Below are positions 51,302 through 60,259 of a stretch of 64,000 bases of DNA, one piece after another. Each line of letters opens with the position of its first letter. Positions within the stretch are counted from its first letter, which is position 1. Location: assembly GCA_963734725.1 (NCBI GenBank), contig CAVTIX010000009.1, forward strand, positions 669,979-733,978, written 5' to 3'. The stretch comes from DASXKD01 sp963734725. GTDB taxonomy: Bacteria; Actinomycetota; Actinomycetes; Streptosporangiales; Streptosporangiaceae. Position numbers and translations under genes: made by a program. The notes under the pieces were generated by a model. The model made no database searches. It saw only the letters and a program-made list of their open reading frames with translations, and had not been told where the DNA came from.

Positions 51302-51415
51302 TCGTACGCCCTCCTCCGCGGTGAAGAAGTCCCCGGCGACCACCGTACCGGTGCCGCCGGGCCGCGCCGCGCCGGCGGCTAGGCGGCGCGGCGCAATACG
51401 CGGCGCGATGCGGTG

Positions 51416-52027
51416 TTATCCGGCAAGCAACTTGGCGATGACCGGCGCCAGGGCGCGCAGCGCGCGGCCCCGGTGGCTGATCGCGTCCTTGGCTTCCTCG
51501 CTCATCTCCGCCGTGGTCAGTTCGGAGGAGACGGGCACGAAGATCGGGTCGTAGCCGAACCCGTTCGTCCCACGCGGGGCGTCGGTGATCCGGCCGCTGA
51601 CCGTTCCCTCGGTGACGTGCTCCTGCCCGGACGGCAGCACCAGCGCCGCCACGCAGGCGAAGTGCGCTGCCCGGCGGTCCGCGGGCACGTCGGCAAGCTG
51701 GGCGAGCACGAGCCGCAGGTTCGCCTCATCGTTGCCGTGCCGGCAGGCCCAGCGGGCAGACAGCACCCCGGGCATCCCGTTCAGCGCGTCAACGCACAGG
51801 CCGGAGTCTTCGGCAACGGCTGGCCTGCCGGTGTACGCGACCACCGCCCGTGCCTTGAGCAGCGCGTTCTCGGTGAACGTGGCACCGGTCTCGGCCACCT
51901 CGGGCATGTCGGGGTACGCGCCGAGGCCGGTGACGCCTACGTCGATGCCACTGGCGTCCAGGATGCGCCGCAGTTCGGCTAGCTTCTTCTGGTTGCGGGT
52001 GCCAAGGATGAGACCGGTGTCGGTCAT
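51416..52027 (-). CDS. rdgB: dITP/XTP pyrophosphatase (non-canonical purine NTPase)
   Basis: 203 residues. LGTRNQKKLAELRRIL (substrate Lys), TFTENALLKARA, VAEDSGLCVDAL and GTNGFGYDPIF are the HAM1/RdgB signatures. It removes dITP, dXTP and dUTP-like mutagens. It overlaps rph by four bases, as in mycobacterial Rv1340-Rv1341. Confidence 0.97.
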   Translation of the reverse strand: MTDTGLILGTRNQKKLAELRRILDASGIDVGVTGLGAYPDMPEVAETGATFTENALLKARAVVAYTGRPAVAEDSGLCVDALNGMPGVLSARWACRHGNDEANLRLVLAQLADVPADRRAAHFACVAALVLPSGQEHVTEGTVSGRITDAPRGTNGFGYDPIFVPVSSELTTAEMSEEAKDAISHRGRALRALAPVIAKLLAG

Positions 52028-52743
52028 GAGCCCAGCGCGGCGCGCTGCAGCCGGGTCAGCTCGGCGCAGCCCGCGACGCCAAGGTCCAGCAATTCGTCAA
52101 GGAGTTCGCGGCCGAACGCCTCACGCTCGGCGGTCCCCTGGATCTCGACGAAGCTGCCGTCCCCGGTGCACACCACGTTCATGTCGGTCTGCGCCGCGAC
52201 ATCCTCCTCGTAGCACAGGTCCAGCCGGGGCTCGCCGTCCACGATCCCCACGCTGACCGCGGCCACCGAGGCGACCAGCGGGTTGCCCCGGCAGCGGCGG
52301 CGGCCCTGCAGCCAGCCGACCGCGTCGGCCAGGGCCAGGTAGCCGCCGGTGATCGCGGCGGTGCGCGTGCCGCCGTCGGCCTGCAGCACGTCGCAGTCGA
52401 TGATGACGGTGTTCTCGCCGAGCGCCTTTGCGTCCACGCAGGCCCGCAGCGACCTGCCGACCAGGCGGGAGATCTCCTGGGTGCGCCCGCCGGGGCGGCC
52501 CTTGACCGACTCCCGGTCGCCGCGGGTGTTGGTGGCCCGGGGCAGCATGGCGTACTCCGCGGTCACCCAGCCCAGCCCGCTGCCACGCCGCCACCTTGGC
52601 ACCTCTTCGGTGGCGCTGGCGGCGCACAGCACGCGAGTGGCGCCGAACTCGATGAGCACCGAGCCTTCCGCGTGATCCAGCCAGCCACGCGTGATCTTTA
52701 TCTCGCGCAGCTGATCGGCGCTGCGCCCATCGGGTCGCGACAT
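52024..52743 (-). CDS. rph: Ribonuclease PH
   Basis: 239 residues. EGSVLIEFGATRVLCAASAT, GWVTAEYAMLPRATNTRGDR and DCDVLQADGGTRTAAITGGY hold the phosphate-binding and catalytic residues of RNase PH, which trims tRNA 3' ends phosphorolytically. A tRNA gene is nearby, and its 3' end lacks CCA, so trimming would be needed. Confidence 0.97.
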   Translation of the reverse strand: MSRPDGRSADQLREIKITRGWLDHAEGSVLIEFGATRVLCAASATEEVPRWRRGSGLGWVTAEYAMLPRATNTRGDRESVKGRPGGRTQEISRLVGRSLRACVDAKALGENTVIIDCDVLQADGGTRTAAITGGYLALADAVGWLQGRRRCRGNPLVASVAAVSVGIVDGEPRLDLCYEEDVAAQTDMNVVCTGDGSFVEIQGTAEREAFGRELLDELLDLGVAGCAELTRLQRAALGS

Positions 52744-52788
52744 GGCCGTCAGCTTAGGGCATGTCCGGTGGGCCCATGCCGTGCCGCG

Positions 52789-53728
52789 TCAGCAGGCGGC
52801 GCGGTCCGGCGCGCCGGCCTCGATCCACTGGTACACCCGGCGCACCCCCTCGGCGAGCGGGGTGCTCGCGTGCCAGCCAAGCTCGCCGGCCGCGCGGTCG
52901 GGGGCGACGGCGCTGCGCTGCAGCTCCCCGGGGCGCGGCGCGGCGAACACGGGCCGGATGCCCCGGCCGGCCACGGCGGCGATGATGTTCAACCAGGTCC
53001 ATCACGGTCACCTCGACCCCGGCGCCGATGTTCCAGGTGCCCGGCCGGCCGCTGTCCCCGGCGGCGAGGAACGCGCGGACGGCGTCGCCCACGTACACGT
53101 AGTCCCTGGTCTGCCTGCCGTCGCCGTAGATGGTCGGCGCCCGGCCGGCCAGGGCGCGGGCGCAGAAGATCGTGATGACCCCGGCCTCACCCGCCGGGTC
53201 CTGCCGCGGCCCGTACACGTTGGCCAGCCGCAGCACCGAATGGCGCGTCCCGTGCAGCCGGTTGTACAGGCCGATGTAGCACTCGGCGCAGTATTTCGCG
53301 ATCCCGTACGGCGACTCCGGCAGCGGCAGCACATCCTCCAGGGAGGGGATCGGCGCATCCCGCCCGTACAGGGCGCCGCCCGAGGACGCGAACAGCATCC
53401 GCGCGCCGGCCAGCCGGGCCGCTTCCAGCAGATTGACCGTGCCCAGGATGTTGACCTCGGCGTCCGCCGCGGGCGCGTCCACCGACGCGCGGACGTCGAT
53501 CTGGGCCGCCAGGTGGCAGATCAGCTCCGGCGCGAAACCTGCCACCACCTCGGTCAGCGCCGGGGCGTCGGTGATGCTCAGCTTGTGCAGCGCGACCTGC
53601 GGATCCAGTCTCCCGGCCCGGCCCGATGCCAGGTCGTCCAGCACGGCCACGTCGTCTCCCCTGGCCAGCAGGGCATCCACGACATGGGAAGCGATGAAAC
53701 CGGCGCCGCCGGTCACGAGTACACGCAT
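52789..53728 (-). pseudogene. NAD-dependent nucleotide-sugar epimerase, frameshifted
   Basis: From ATG 53728: RVLVTGGAGFIASHVVDALL (NAD-binding GxxGxxG), SSGGALYG (Ser), YGIAKYCAECYIGLY (Tyr-x3-Lys). The frame stays correct to VTVMDLV near 52990; then the C-terminus continues in another frame, NIIAAVAGRGIRPVFAAPRP to a stop at 52789. The span of 940 nt has one extra base (a G in gttgaac). Corrected length is about 312 residues, an extended SDR such as UDP-glucose 4-epimerase. It interrupts the MBL-rph order known in mycobacteria. Confidence 0.85.
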
Positions 53729-53862
53729 ACCTGAGGATCTTATGGCGAGAACCGGCGCCTCCTGCAGTGACCCTAAGTCAGCACCTGAACACATGCCGCT
53801 GCCTAGGCGGTTGCCCGCATGAATGAATCGGGCGCCCGCTTGGGCAGCTGCAGGCCCCGACC

Positions 53863-54618
53863 TCAGCCCATGTCGATGATGCGGCCGGGCGCCGCGAGCG
53901 AGATCGCGCCGCCGAAGGACGAAAACTCCCGCGCCTCCGCCAGCGTCCGCTCCTGGTCGTTCCACGGCACCAGGTGGGTGAGGACGAGCTGGCCCGCCCC
54001 CGCCCGGGCGGCGTGCTCAGCGGCCTGCCGCGCGGTGAGGTGCATGTCCGGCATGGGATCCGGACCGGACAGGTACGACGCCTCACACAGCAGCAAGTCG
54101 GCCTGGCTGGCCAGCTCGACCAGGGCCGGGCAGGCCCCGGTGTCAGCCGAATAGGCCAGGACCCGCCCGGCATGCTCCACCCGGAAACCGAACGTCTCCA
54201 CCGGGTGGTTCATGTGCGCGAGCGTGACCTGGAACGGGCCGATCTCCCTCTTGCCTGGCGCCAGCGTCACGAAGTCGAAGGCCTCGGTCATGCCCGGGTC
54301 CTCATCCATGCCGTACGCCTGGGCCATCCGGCGCGCGGTGCCCGCCGGGCCGTACACCGGAATCTGCCGATACTGCCGGCGGGGGTCGTAGCTGCGCGCG
54401 ACCCAGAACGGGCAGATGTCGAGGCAGTGGTCGGCGTGGTGGTGACTCAGGCAGACCGCGTCGATGTCATCGAGACGGGCGTGCTGTTGCAGCGCGCCGA
54501 CGGCCCCGCTGCCGAGGTCGAGCAGCAGCCGGAAGCCCTCCGCCTCGAGCAGGTAGCAGGACCCCGGGCCGTCCGGGCCGGGGAACGACCCCGAGCACCC
54601 GATCACTGTGATGCGCAC
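53863..54618 (-). CDS. MBL-fold phosphodiesterase, Rv1339-like
   Basis: 251 residues. SHHHADHCLD gives the metallo-beta-lactamase HxHxDH site; a later AHMNHPVETFGFRV and YSADTG supply further ligands. Gene order (before rph) equals M. tuberculosis Rv1339, reported as an atypical cyclic-AMP phosphodiesterase. Other actions on nucleotides or tRNA are possible. Confidence 0.88.
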   Translation of the reverse strand: MRITVIGCSGSFPGPDGPGSCYLLEAEGFRLLLDLGSGAVGALQQHARLDDIDAVCLSHHHADHCLDICPFWVARSYDPRRQYRQIPVYGPAGTARRMAQAYGMDEDPGMTEAFDFVTLAPGKREIGPFQVTLAHMNHPVETFGFRVEHAGRVLAYSADTGACPALVELASQADLLLCEASYLSGPDPMPDMHLTARQAAEHAARAGAGQLVLTHLVPWNDQERTLAEAREFSSFGGAISLAAPGRIIDMG

Positions 54619-54660
54619 GGCGCCAGGTTACGCCTAGGCTCGGGCGCCGGCGGCGCCCGA

Positions 54661-54837
54661 GCCAGCCCCAGGCGGCGGTGCGGGCGGGCCAGGCTCAAGC
54701 GGCGGTGCGGGCGGGCCAGGCCCAGGCGGCGGTGCGGGCGGGCCAGGCTCAAGCGGCGGTGCGGGCGGGCCAGGCTCAAGCGGCGGTGCGGGCGGGCCCA
54801 GGCGGCGGGGCGGGCGGGCCAGGCTCAAGCGGCGGGG
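54661..54837. repeat. 27-bp tandem repeat, about six copies
   Basis: Unit GGCGGTGCGGGCGGGC-CAGGCTCAAGC, with some copies ending CAGGCCCAGGC. It runs from the gap after the thioesterase stop into its last codons. A Pro-rich reading frame across it (PPLEPGPPAPP) is out of phase with the gene and was not accepted. Confidence 0.85.
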
Positions 54838-55661
54838 CCGCCACCGCCACGGCCCACCCGGGCCATCTGGCGGCTCTGCGCGACCAGGCAGCCAGCGGAG
54901 TCCCAGACCTCCGACTCCTCGTCGAACCAGCCGCCGCTGACATGCCGGGAGCGGGCCGCCACGCGCAACAGCCCGGGGGCTGGCAGGCCGCGCATATGCC
55001 AGGTGAGCTCCACAGTCGGCGACCAGCCCGCACGCGCGATGCCGAAGATCACCGGGGGCAGCGCGTCCACCGCCAGCGCGAGCAGGTAGGCGTCGGGGCG
55101 GCGCTCCTCGCGCAACTGGAAGTAGCCGCGCATCTCCGGCACTCCCTGCGGCCGGCCGCGCAGCCAGCCCGAGGTCGCGGGGTCCAGGCGCAGGTCGATC
55201 TGGCCTGCATAGCCGTTGCGCCGGGTCGCCCCGGCGAAGTCGGCGAACCCGGTGCACTCCTCGACCGGCGGCAGCACGGGCGGTTCACCGGTCCAGGACA
55301 GGCCGCCCTCGCCCGGATCGCCGAGCCGCCCGGTGGAGATCGTGGTGTCGAGCACGCAGGAGCCGTCCTGGATCAGCGCGGCCCGGGCGGTGGCCGCCGT
55401 TTTCCCCTGCTTGAGCCAGGTGACCTGGACGCGCGCCGGTTCCGAGCGGGGCACGCGGAGGAAGTGCGCGCTGGTCGCGACCGGGTCGGGATGTGGTGAG
55501 GTGTCCAACACGGCCCGGAGCACGGTGGCGAGCAGCACCCCGCCGTTCACCGCGCCGACCGTCCCGTCACCGGAGACGATCGCGAACCGCTCATCGGGCC
55601 GGGTGGCATACCAGCCGTCGCCTTCGGGCGTGACCGCTGTAGCCTCGTCGAACGCGGTCAT
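54825..55661 (-). CDS. Acyl-CoA thioesterase-family protein (TesB-like)
   Basis: 278 residues. Two hot-dog halves: VGAVNGGVLLATVLRAVLDT ... ATSAHFLRVPRSEPARVQVT and GRPQGVPEMRGYFQLREERR ... PTVELTWHMRGLPAPGLLRV. These suit hydrolysis of acyl-CoA esters, but the substrate is unknown. ATG 55661 overlaps the cysM stop by four bases (ATGA). The C-terminal codons run into the 27-bp repeat. Confidence 0.85.
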   Translation of the reverse strand: MTAFDEATAVTPEGDGWYATRPDERFAIVSGDGTVGAVNGGVLLATVLRAVLDTSPHPDPVATSAHFLRVPRSEPARVQVTWLKQGKTAATARAALIQDGSCVLDTTISTGRLGDPGEGGLSWTGEPPVLPPVEECTGFADFAGATRRNGYAGQIDLRLDPATSGWLRGRPQGVPEMRGYFQLREERRPDAYLLALAVDALPPVIFGIARAGWSPTVELTWHMRGLPAPGLLRVAARSRHVSGGWFDEESEVWDSAGCLVAQSRQMARVGRGGGGPAA

Positions 55662-56605
55662 GCCCACAGCTGGCCCTCCAGGCGCTCCTCGGCTTCCTCC
55701 AGGGTGCCCGAGTACGCCCCGGTGGACAGGTACTTCCAGCCGGCGTCGGCGACGATCAACGCTATGTCGGCCCGCTGCCCGGCTTTATGCGCCTTGGCCG
55801 CCATGGCCAGGGCGGCGTGCAGGGCGCAGCCGGTCGAGATCCCGGCGAAGATGCCTTCGGCGTCGAGCAGCTCACGGGTGCGGCGCAGCGCGTCGTTGGC
55901 GGAGACCGAGAACCGGGTGGTCAGCACCGAGGCGTCGTACAGTTCCGGTACGAACCCCTCGTCCACGTTGCGCAGCCCGTACACCAGCTCCCCGTACCGT
56001 GGCTCGGCGGCCACGATGGCCACCCCGGGCACCTGCTCGCGCAGGTAACGGCCCACCCCCATGAGGGTGCCCGTGGTGCCCAGGCCGGCCACGAAATGCG
56101 TGATGCCGGGCAGGTCCGCGAGCAGTTCGGGACCCGTGGTCGCGTAGTGCGCCCGCGCGTTCGCCTCGTTCCCGTACTGGTAGAGCATCACCCAGTCCGG
56201 GTGCTCGGCGGCGAGCCGCTGCGCCATCCGGACCGCCTCGTTGGACCCCCCGGCGGCGGGTGAGGATATGATCTGCGCCCCGTGCATCTGCAGGATCTGC
56301 CTGCGTTCCACCGAGGTGTTCTCCGGCATCACGCAGATCATCCGGTAGCCGCGCAGGGCTGCGATCATGGCCAGGGAGATCCCGGTGTTTCCCGAGGTCG
56401 GCTCCAGGATGGTGGCGCCGCGGGCGAGCAGCCCGTCCTTCTCCGCCTGTTCGATCATGAAGAACGCGGCGCGGTCCTTGACCGACCCGGTCGGGTTCCG
56501 GTCCTCGAGCTTGGCCCACAGCCGCACGTCCGGGGCGGGTGACAGCCGCGGCAGCCCCACCAGCGGGGTCCCGCCCAGCGAGTCGAGCAGCGAGTCGTAA
56601 CGCAT
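55658..56605 (-). CDS. cysM: CysO-dependent cysteine synthase
   Basis: 315 residues. PLP lysine in NPTGSVKDRAAF, phosphate loop GLGTTGTLMG, substrate loop TSGNTGIS. Adjacent cysO and mec indicate the mycobacterial CysM route: O-phospho-L-serine plus CysO thiocarboxylate gives CysO-cysteine. The start is 51 nt after the cysO stop. The enzyme resists oxidative conditions that limit sulfide-based synthesis. Confidence 0.95.
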   Translation of the reverse strand: MRYDSLLDSLGGTPLVGLPRLSPAPDVRLWAKLEDRNPTGSVKDRAAFFMIEQAEKDGLLARGATILEPTSGNTGISLAMIAALRGYRMICVMPENTSVERRQILQMHGAQIISSPAAGGSNEAVRMAQRLAAEHPDWVMLYQYGNEANARAHYATTGPELLADLPGITHFVAGLGTTGTLMGVGRYLREQVPGVAIVAAEPRYGELVYGLRNVDEGFVPELYDASVLTTRFSVSANDALRRTRELLDAEGIFAGISTGCALHAALAMAAKAHKAGQRADIALIVADAGWKYLSTGAYSGTLEEAEERLEGQLWA

Positions 56606-56656
56606 CGGGCTCCTGTCGGCTGGCCTGGGTGCGGCGCGGATCGCCTCCGCGGCGGC

Positions 56657-56935
56657 TCAGCGGCGCCCGCCGGCCACCGCGGGCAGCACGGTCACGGTGT
56701 CGCCATCCGTGACCGGCGTCTGCAGGCCGCCGAGGAACCGCACATCCTCGTCGTTGAGGTACACGTTGACAAAACGCCGCAGGCCGGCATCGTTGACCAG
56801 CCGGTCGCGCAGCCCTCGATGCCGGGAATCCAGGTCCCCGAGCAGCTCGGCGAGCGTGTCACCCGAGCCCTCGACCGACTTCGCGCCGCCGGTGTAGGTA
56901 CGAAGGATCGTCGGGATGCGGACCTCGATGGCCAT
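56657..56935 (-). CDS. cysO: Sulfur-carrier protein CysO with C-terminal extension
   Basis: 92 residues, ubiquitin-like fold (RIPTILRTYTGGAKSVEGSG ... DEDVRFLGGLQTPVTDGDTV). The end is LPAVAGGRR. M. tuberculosis CysO ends at the GG itself, which becomes the thiocarboxylate, so here two Arg must be removed first; the neighbouring JAMM protease Mec is an obvious candidate. Start codon ATG. It lies between mec and cysM. Confidence 0.93.
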   Translation of the reverse strand: MAIEVRIPTILRTYTGGAKSVEGSGDTLAELLGDLDSRHRGLRDRLVNDAGLRRFVNVYLNDEDVRFLGGLQTPVTDGDTVTVLPAVAGGRR

Positions 56936-57035
56936 GGATGGTGCTCCAGTGTCTAGCCCCCGTCCGGGGACATGGCAGTTGCGGACGTCATTGGGGTTCG
57001 GCTTATCGCAGGATTCAACCGGCGAGCCGGCCGGA

Positions 57036-57479
57036 TCATTCCGTCGCCGCTTGGCGCTCCCCCGGGCTGTCCTCTCCGGCGATCCGTACTTCTTCCTCGC
57101 TCACCTCACCGTCCACGATACGGAACGACCGGAACTCGATGCGGTCCGGCACCCGGGTGGAAACCAGGACGTAGTGCGCCCCGGGCTCGCTGGCGTAGGA
57201 GATGTCGGTGCGAGACGGGTAAGCCTCGGTCGCGGTGTGCGAGTGGTAGATGACCACGGGCGCCTCGTCGCGGTCGTCCATCTCCCGCCAGACCCGCAAC
57301 TGCTCCTGCGAGTCGAACCGGTAGAACGTCGGGGACCGCTCGGCGTTGAGCATGGCGATGAACCGCTCCGGCCGGTCGCTCCCGGCCGGGCCGGCGATCA
57401 CCCCGCACGCCTCGTCCGGATGGTCGGCACGGGCATGAGCCACGATCTTCTCGTAGAGCGCAGAACTGATCGTCAGCAT
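57036..57479 (-). CDS. mec: JAMM metalloprotease Mec (CysO-cysteine peptidase)
   Basis: 147 residues. The JAMM site is YHSHTATEAYPSRTDISYAS (HxH...SxxD) with the upstream Glu in DEACGVIAG. Zinc-dependent cleavage of CysO-Cys releases cysteine and regenerates CysO. The C-terminal 30 residues are acidic. It is 100 nt upstream of cysO on the same strand. Confidence 0.94.
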   Translation of the reverse strand: MLTISSALYEKIVAHARADHPDEACGVIAGPAGSDRPERFIAMLNAERSPTFYRFDSQEQLRVWREMDDRDEAPVVIYHSHTATEAYPSRTDISYASEPGAHYVLVSTRVPDRIEFRSFRIVDGEVSEEEVRIAGEDSPGERQAATE

Positions 57480-57521
57480 GGACGCGAGCGTAACCGCCCG
57501 GGTCAGCAGGCCACGGGGCAG

Positions 57522-58157
57522 TCACCGCAGCGCGTGGACCAAGGTCTCCTGGAGGAACGTCAGCCAGTCGTAGACGTGCAGGTAGGCTTCTCGCGCATCC
57601 TCGGGGTCCAGCTCGCTGAACTCATGCTCGTAGTCCTCGGTGATGCCGAGGACCACCCCCAGGGCGAGCCGCACGTCGTTGATCGACCGGAGCCACGCCT
57701 CCGCGTCCCCGGCCGACAGCCGCACCCGGCCGCCGTCGCTGGGCAGCGTGGCCAGCACCGTCTGGGCCGCGGCCACCTTGCCCGAGCGCAACCCCTGCTC
57801 GGTGTACCGGCGGAACTCCCCTGCCGCATCCGGGTCGTCGCCGTAGGCATCGGGGAGGAGCCGGGCGAGCACCGGGTCTTCCGGCGGCGCGGCCGGGCCG
57901 TCCGTGGCGAGTATCGCGGCGAGGTCCAGGGGCAGGACCTCGTCGGCGGACTCCCCTGGCCCCGGGCTGCCCTCTGGCGGCGGCGCTGCCGCGCCCGGGC
58001 CGCCGACCAGCTCCGCTACCTGGGCAACCAGGTTCCGGATGATCCCGGCCTGTCCGGGGGTGAAACGTGCGGACACCCCCCGCGTCGTGCGCCGGAAGCC
58101 CGCCATGATTTCCTCCGCGATCTCCGGGGCGTCGCCATGCTCGCCCGGGTCGCTCAC
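57522..58157 (-). CDS. DUF2017 family protein
   Basis: About 211 residues. Family features: GFRRTTRGVSARFTPGQAGI at the N-terminus, LARLLPDAYGDDPDAAGEFR, and WLRSINDVRLALGVVLGITE near the C-terminus. The function is unknown, but the family is almost always beside clpS in actinobacteria, so a link to proteolysis or N-degron recognition is likely. The GTG overlaps the clpS stop by four bases (GTGA). Confidence 0.92.
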   Translation of the reverse strand: MSDPGEHGDAPEIAEEIMAGFRRTTRGVSARFTPGQAGIIRNLVAQVAELVGGPGAAAPPPEGSPGPGESADEVLPLDLAAILATDGPAAPPEDPVLARLLPDAYGDDPDAAGEFRRYTEQGLRSGKVAAAQTVLATLPSDGGRVRLSAGDAEAWLRSINDVRLALGVVLGITEDYEHEFSELDPEDAREAYLHVYDWLTFLQETLVHALR

Positions 58158-58444
58158 CGGTCGTGGCTCACCGTGGCCCACAGGCCGTAGCCGTGCAGGA
58201 CCTCGGCGTCTCGTTCCATGGACTCACGCGCCCCCGACGAGACCACTGCCTTGCCCTTGTGATGCACGTCCAGCATGAGCTTCTCGGCCCGCGGCTTGGC
58301 GTAGCCGAACACCTTCTGGAACACGTAGGTCACGTACGACATGAGGTTGACCGGATCGTTCCAGACGATCGTCACCCAGGGCGTGTCGGGCACCACGTCC
58401 TCACCGACCTCTGGCCGCTCCACTTGTGCGGGCGCCACGCTCAC
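58154..58444 (-). CDS. clpS: ATP-dependent Clp protease adaptor ClpS
   Basis: 96 residues from the GTG at 58444, chosen because AGGAGGTGA lies upstream; a longer frame adds unrelated residues. TPWVTIVWNDPVNLMSYVTY carries the N-degron binding residues (N, D, P, M), and KGKAVVSSGARESMERDAEV the ClpA/C binding side. It hands N-end-rule substrates to ClpC1/P. Divergent from pncB. Confidence 0.96.
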   Translation of the reverse strand: MSVAPAQVERPEVGEDVVPDTPWVTIVWNDPVNLMSYVTYVFQKVFGYAKPRAEKLMLDVHHKGKAVVSSGARESMERDAEVLHGYGLWATVSHDR

Positions 58445-58566
58445 TGGCTCGTCACCTCCTCGCCCCTCTTGCAGTCTCCCCCAAGCATGCTCCCCTTGGC
58501 GCCGGGCATGCCTGTTGCCGGGGCCTGGTCCGGCACTGGGGTTACCCGATCCGTAGTCTTCCACTC

Positions 58567-59898
58567 GTGACTGTTCCAGACGCGGGGGGCCAGCCGCCCG
58601 GCGCGAGCACGGCCCTGCTCACCGACCACTACGAGCTGACCATGCTGGCCGGGGCGCTGCGCAGCGGCGCGGCCGAGCGGCGTTCGGTGTTCGAGGTGTT
58701 CGCACGGTACCTGCCGTACGGGCGGCGCTACGGGGTGGTGGCCGGCACCGGGCGGCTGCTGGAGGCGCTGCAGCGGTTCCGGTTCGGGCCCGGCGAGCTG
58801 GAGTTCCTGCGGGAGACCGGGGTGACCGACGAGGCCACGCTGGGGTACCTGAAGTCGTACCAGTTCACCGGTGACATCTGGGGATACGCCGAGGGCGACT
58901 GCTACTTCCCCGGCTCGCCGATCCTGGTGGTGGAGGCGCCGTTCGCGCAGGCGGTGGTGCTGGAGACGCTGATCTTGTCCGTCCTGAACCACGATTGCGC
59001 GATCGCCTCGGCCGCCTCGCGGATGGTGACCGCCGCGGACGGCCGCCCGCTGATCGAGATGGGCTCGCGGCGCACCCATGAGCGGGCCGCGGTGGCCAGC
59101 GCCCGCGCCGCCTACCTGGCCGGGTTCGCCACCACCTCGAACCTGCAGGCGGGCCGGGAGTACGGGGTGCCCACGCGTGGGACCAGCGCGCACGCGTTCA
59201 CCCTCGTGCACGACAGCGAGCGGCAGGCGTTCGAGACCCAGCTCGCCGTCCAGGGCGCGGACACGACGCTGCTGGTGGATACCTACGACGTGGACCGCGC
59301 GGTGCGGGAGGCGGTGGAACTCGCTGGCCCGGGCCTGGGCGCGGTGCGGATCGACAGCGGTGACCTGCCGGTGGTGGCGCGGCGGGTGCGCGCGCTGCTG
59401 GACGAGCTGGGAGCGCACCAGACCAGGATCGTGCTCACCGGGGACCTGGATGAGCACTCGATCGCGGCGCTGGCCGCCTGCCCGGTCAATGGGTACGGCG
59501 TCGGCACCGCGCTGGTCACCGGGTCCGGGGCGCCGACCGCGGCACTGGTCTACAAACTGGTGGCGCGCGCGGCGGACGCGAGCGGCGAGCTGCGCCCGGT
59601 GGCCAAGCGGTCGGTGGGCAAGCCGAGCCGTGGTGGCCGCAAGTGGGCGGTCCGGCGCTTCGACCAGGCCGGAGTCGCCGAGGCCGAGGTGGTCAGCACG
59701 GTCTCGCCCACGCCATCCCGATCGGACCGGCCGCTGCTGGTTCCCCAGGTCCGGGATGGAAAGGCGGTGGGTGCCGAACCGCTCGCGGAGGCCAGGGAGC
59801 GGCATCAGCGGGCCCTCGCAGAACTGCCGCTTTATGCGCTTCAGCTGTCTCGCGGCTACCCGGCGATCCCTACGCTGTTCGAGCCGGACGCCCGCTAG
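58567..59898 (+). CDS. pncB: Nicotinate phosphoribosyltransferase
   Basis: 443 residues from a GTG. LLTDHYELTMLAGALRSG at the N-terminus, EMGSRRTHERAAVASARAAY (active-site His and Arg), VDTYDVDRAVREAVELAG and GAVRIDSGDLPVVARRVRAL give the PRPP and nicotinate sites. It makes nicotinate mononucleotide, the entry to NAD salvage. pncA, in the same orientation 900 nt on, supplies nicotinate. Confidence 0.96.
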   Translation: MTVPDAGGQPPGASTALLTDHYELTMLAGALRSGAAERRSVFEVFARYLPYGRRYGVVAGTGRLLEALQRFRFGPGELEFLRETGVTDEATLGYLKSYQFTGDIWGYAEGDCYFPGSPILVVEAPFAQAVVLETLILSVLNHDCAIASAASRMVTAADGRPLIEMGSRRTHERAAVASARAAYLAGFATTSNLQAGREYGVPTRGTSAHAFTLVHDSERQAFETQLAVQGADTTLLVDTYDVDRAVREAVELAGPGLGAVRIDSGDLPVVARRVRALLDELGAHQTRIVLTGDLDEHSIAALAACPVNGYGVGTALVTGSGAPTAALVYKLVARAADASGELRPVAKRSVGKPSRGGRKWAVRRFDQAGVAEAEVVSTVSPTPSRSDRPLLVPQVRDGKAVGAEPLAEARERHQRALAELPLYALQLSRGYPAIPTLFEPDAR

Positions 59899-59945
59899 CC
59901 ACCTGGCGCTCCCGGGTGCGGAACGTGCTCCGGTAGGCGGCCGGG

Positions 59946-60152
59946 GTGGTGCGGGCCGTGCCGGGCGTGGTCCGCGAGTGCAACTACATGAGCAGCCGGC
60001 TGCGCGAACTCCGCCTCTTCCCCGACCTGCGCGCCGCGGGCGCAGACTGCGCGCCGGACACCTACGCCGACTTCCTCTGGCGAAGCTCGGTGGCGCTGTG
60101 GCACGAGCCGTCCGCCCGGCGCCGCGCCGCCGGCGCGCGGCCCCAGCGGTAA
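59946..60152 (+). CDS. Possible small protein, doubtful
   Basis: 68 codons from a GTG: VRECNYMSSRLRELRLFPDL, then RAAGADCAPDTYADFLWRSS. The composition looks protein-like, but no family or good ribosome site is seen. It could be a fragment of a lost gene. Confidence 0.35.
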   Translation: MVRAVPGVVRECNYMSSRLRELRLFPDLRAAGADCAPDTYADFLWRSSVALWHEPSARRRAAGARPQR

Positions 60153-60215
60153 CGCGCACCCGTCGGCAACGCGCACCGCCGGCAACACGCACCACCGCCA
60201 CCGCGCACCCGCCGG
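60150..60215. repeat. Short tandem repeat, 16-17 bp units
   Basis: Imperfect copies of AACGCGCACCGCCGGC between the doubtful small gene and the YbaK-like gene. The rest of the 360-nt gap 59899-60259 has no other recognised feature. Confidence 0.6.
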
Positions 60216-60259
60216 TAATTCTGTCGGGATGCCCCCGCCCTCGCCAGTAGCCTGGGGGA

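Noticed and set aside
54634..55257. Proline-rich collagen-like protein over the 27-bp repeat
   Set aside because: The frame is out of phase with the clear thioesterase homology and the repeat is GC-only, giving Pro/Ala/Gly in any frame.
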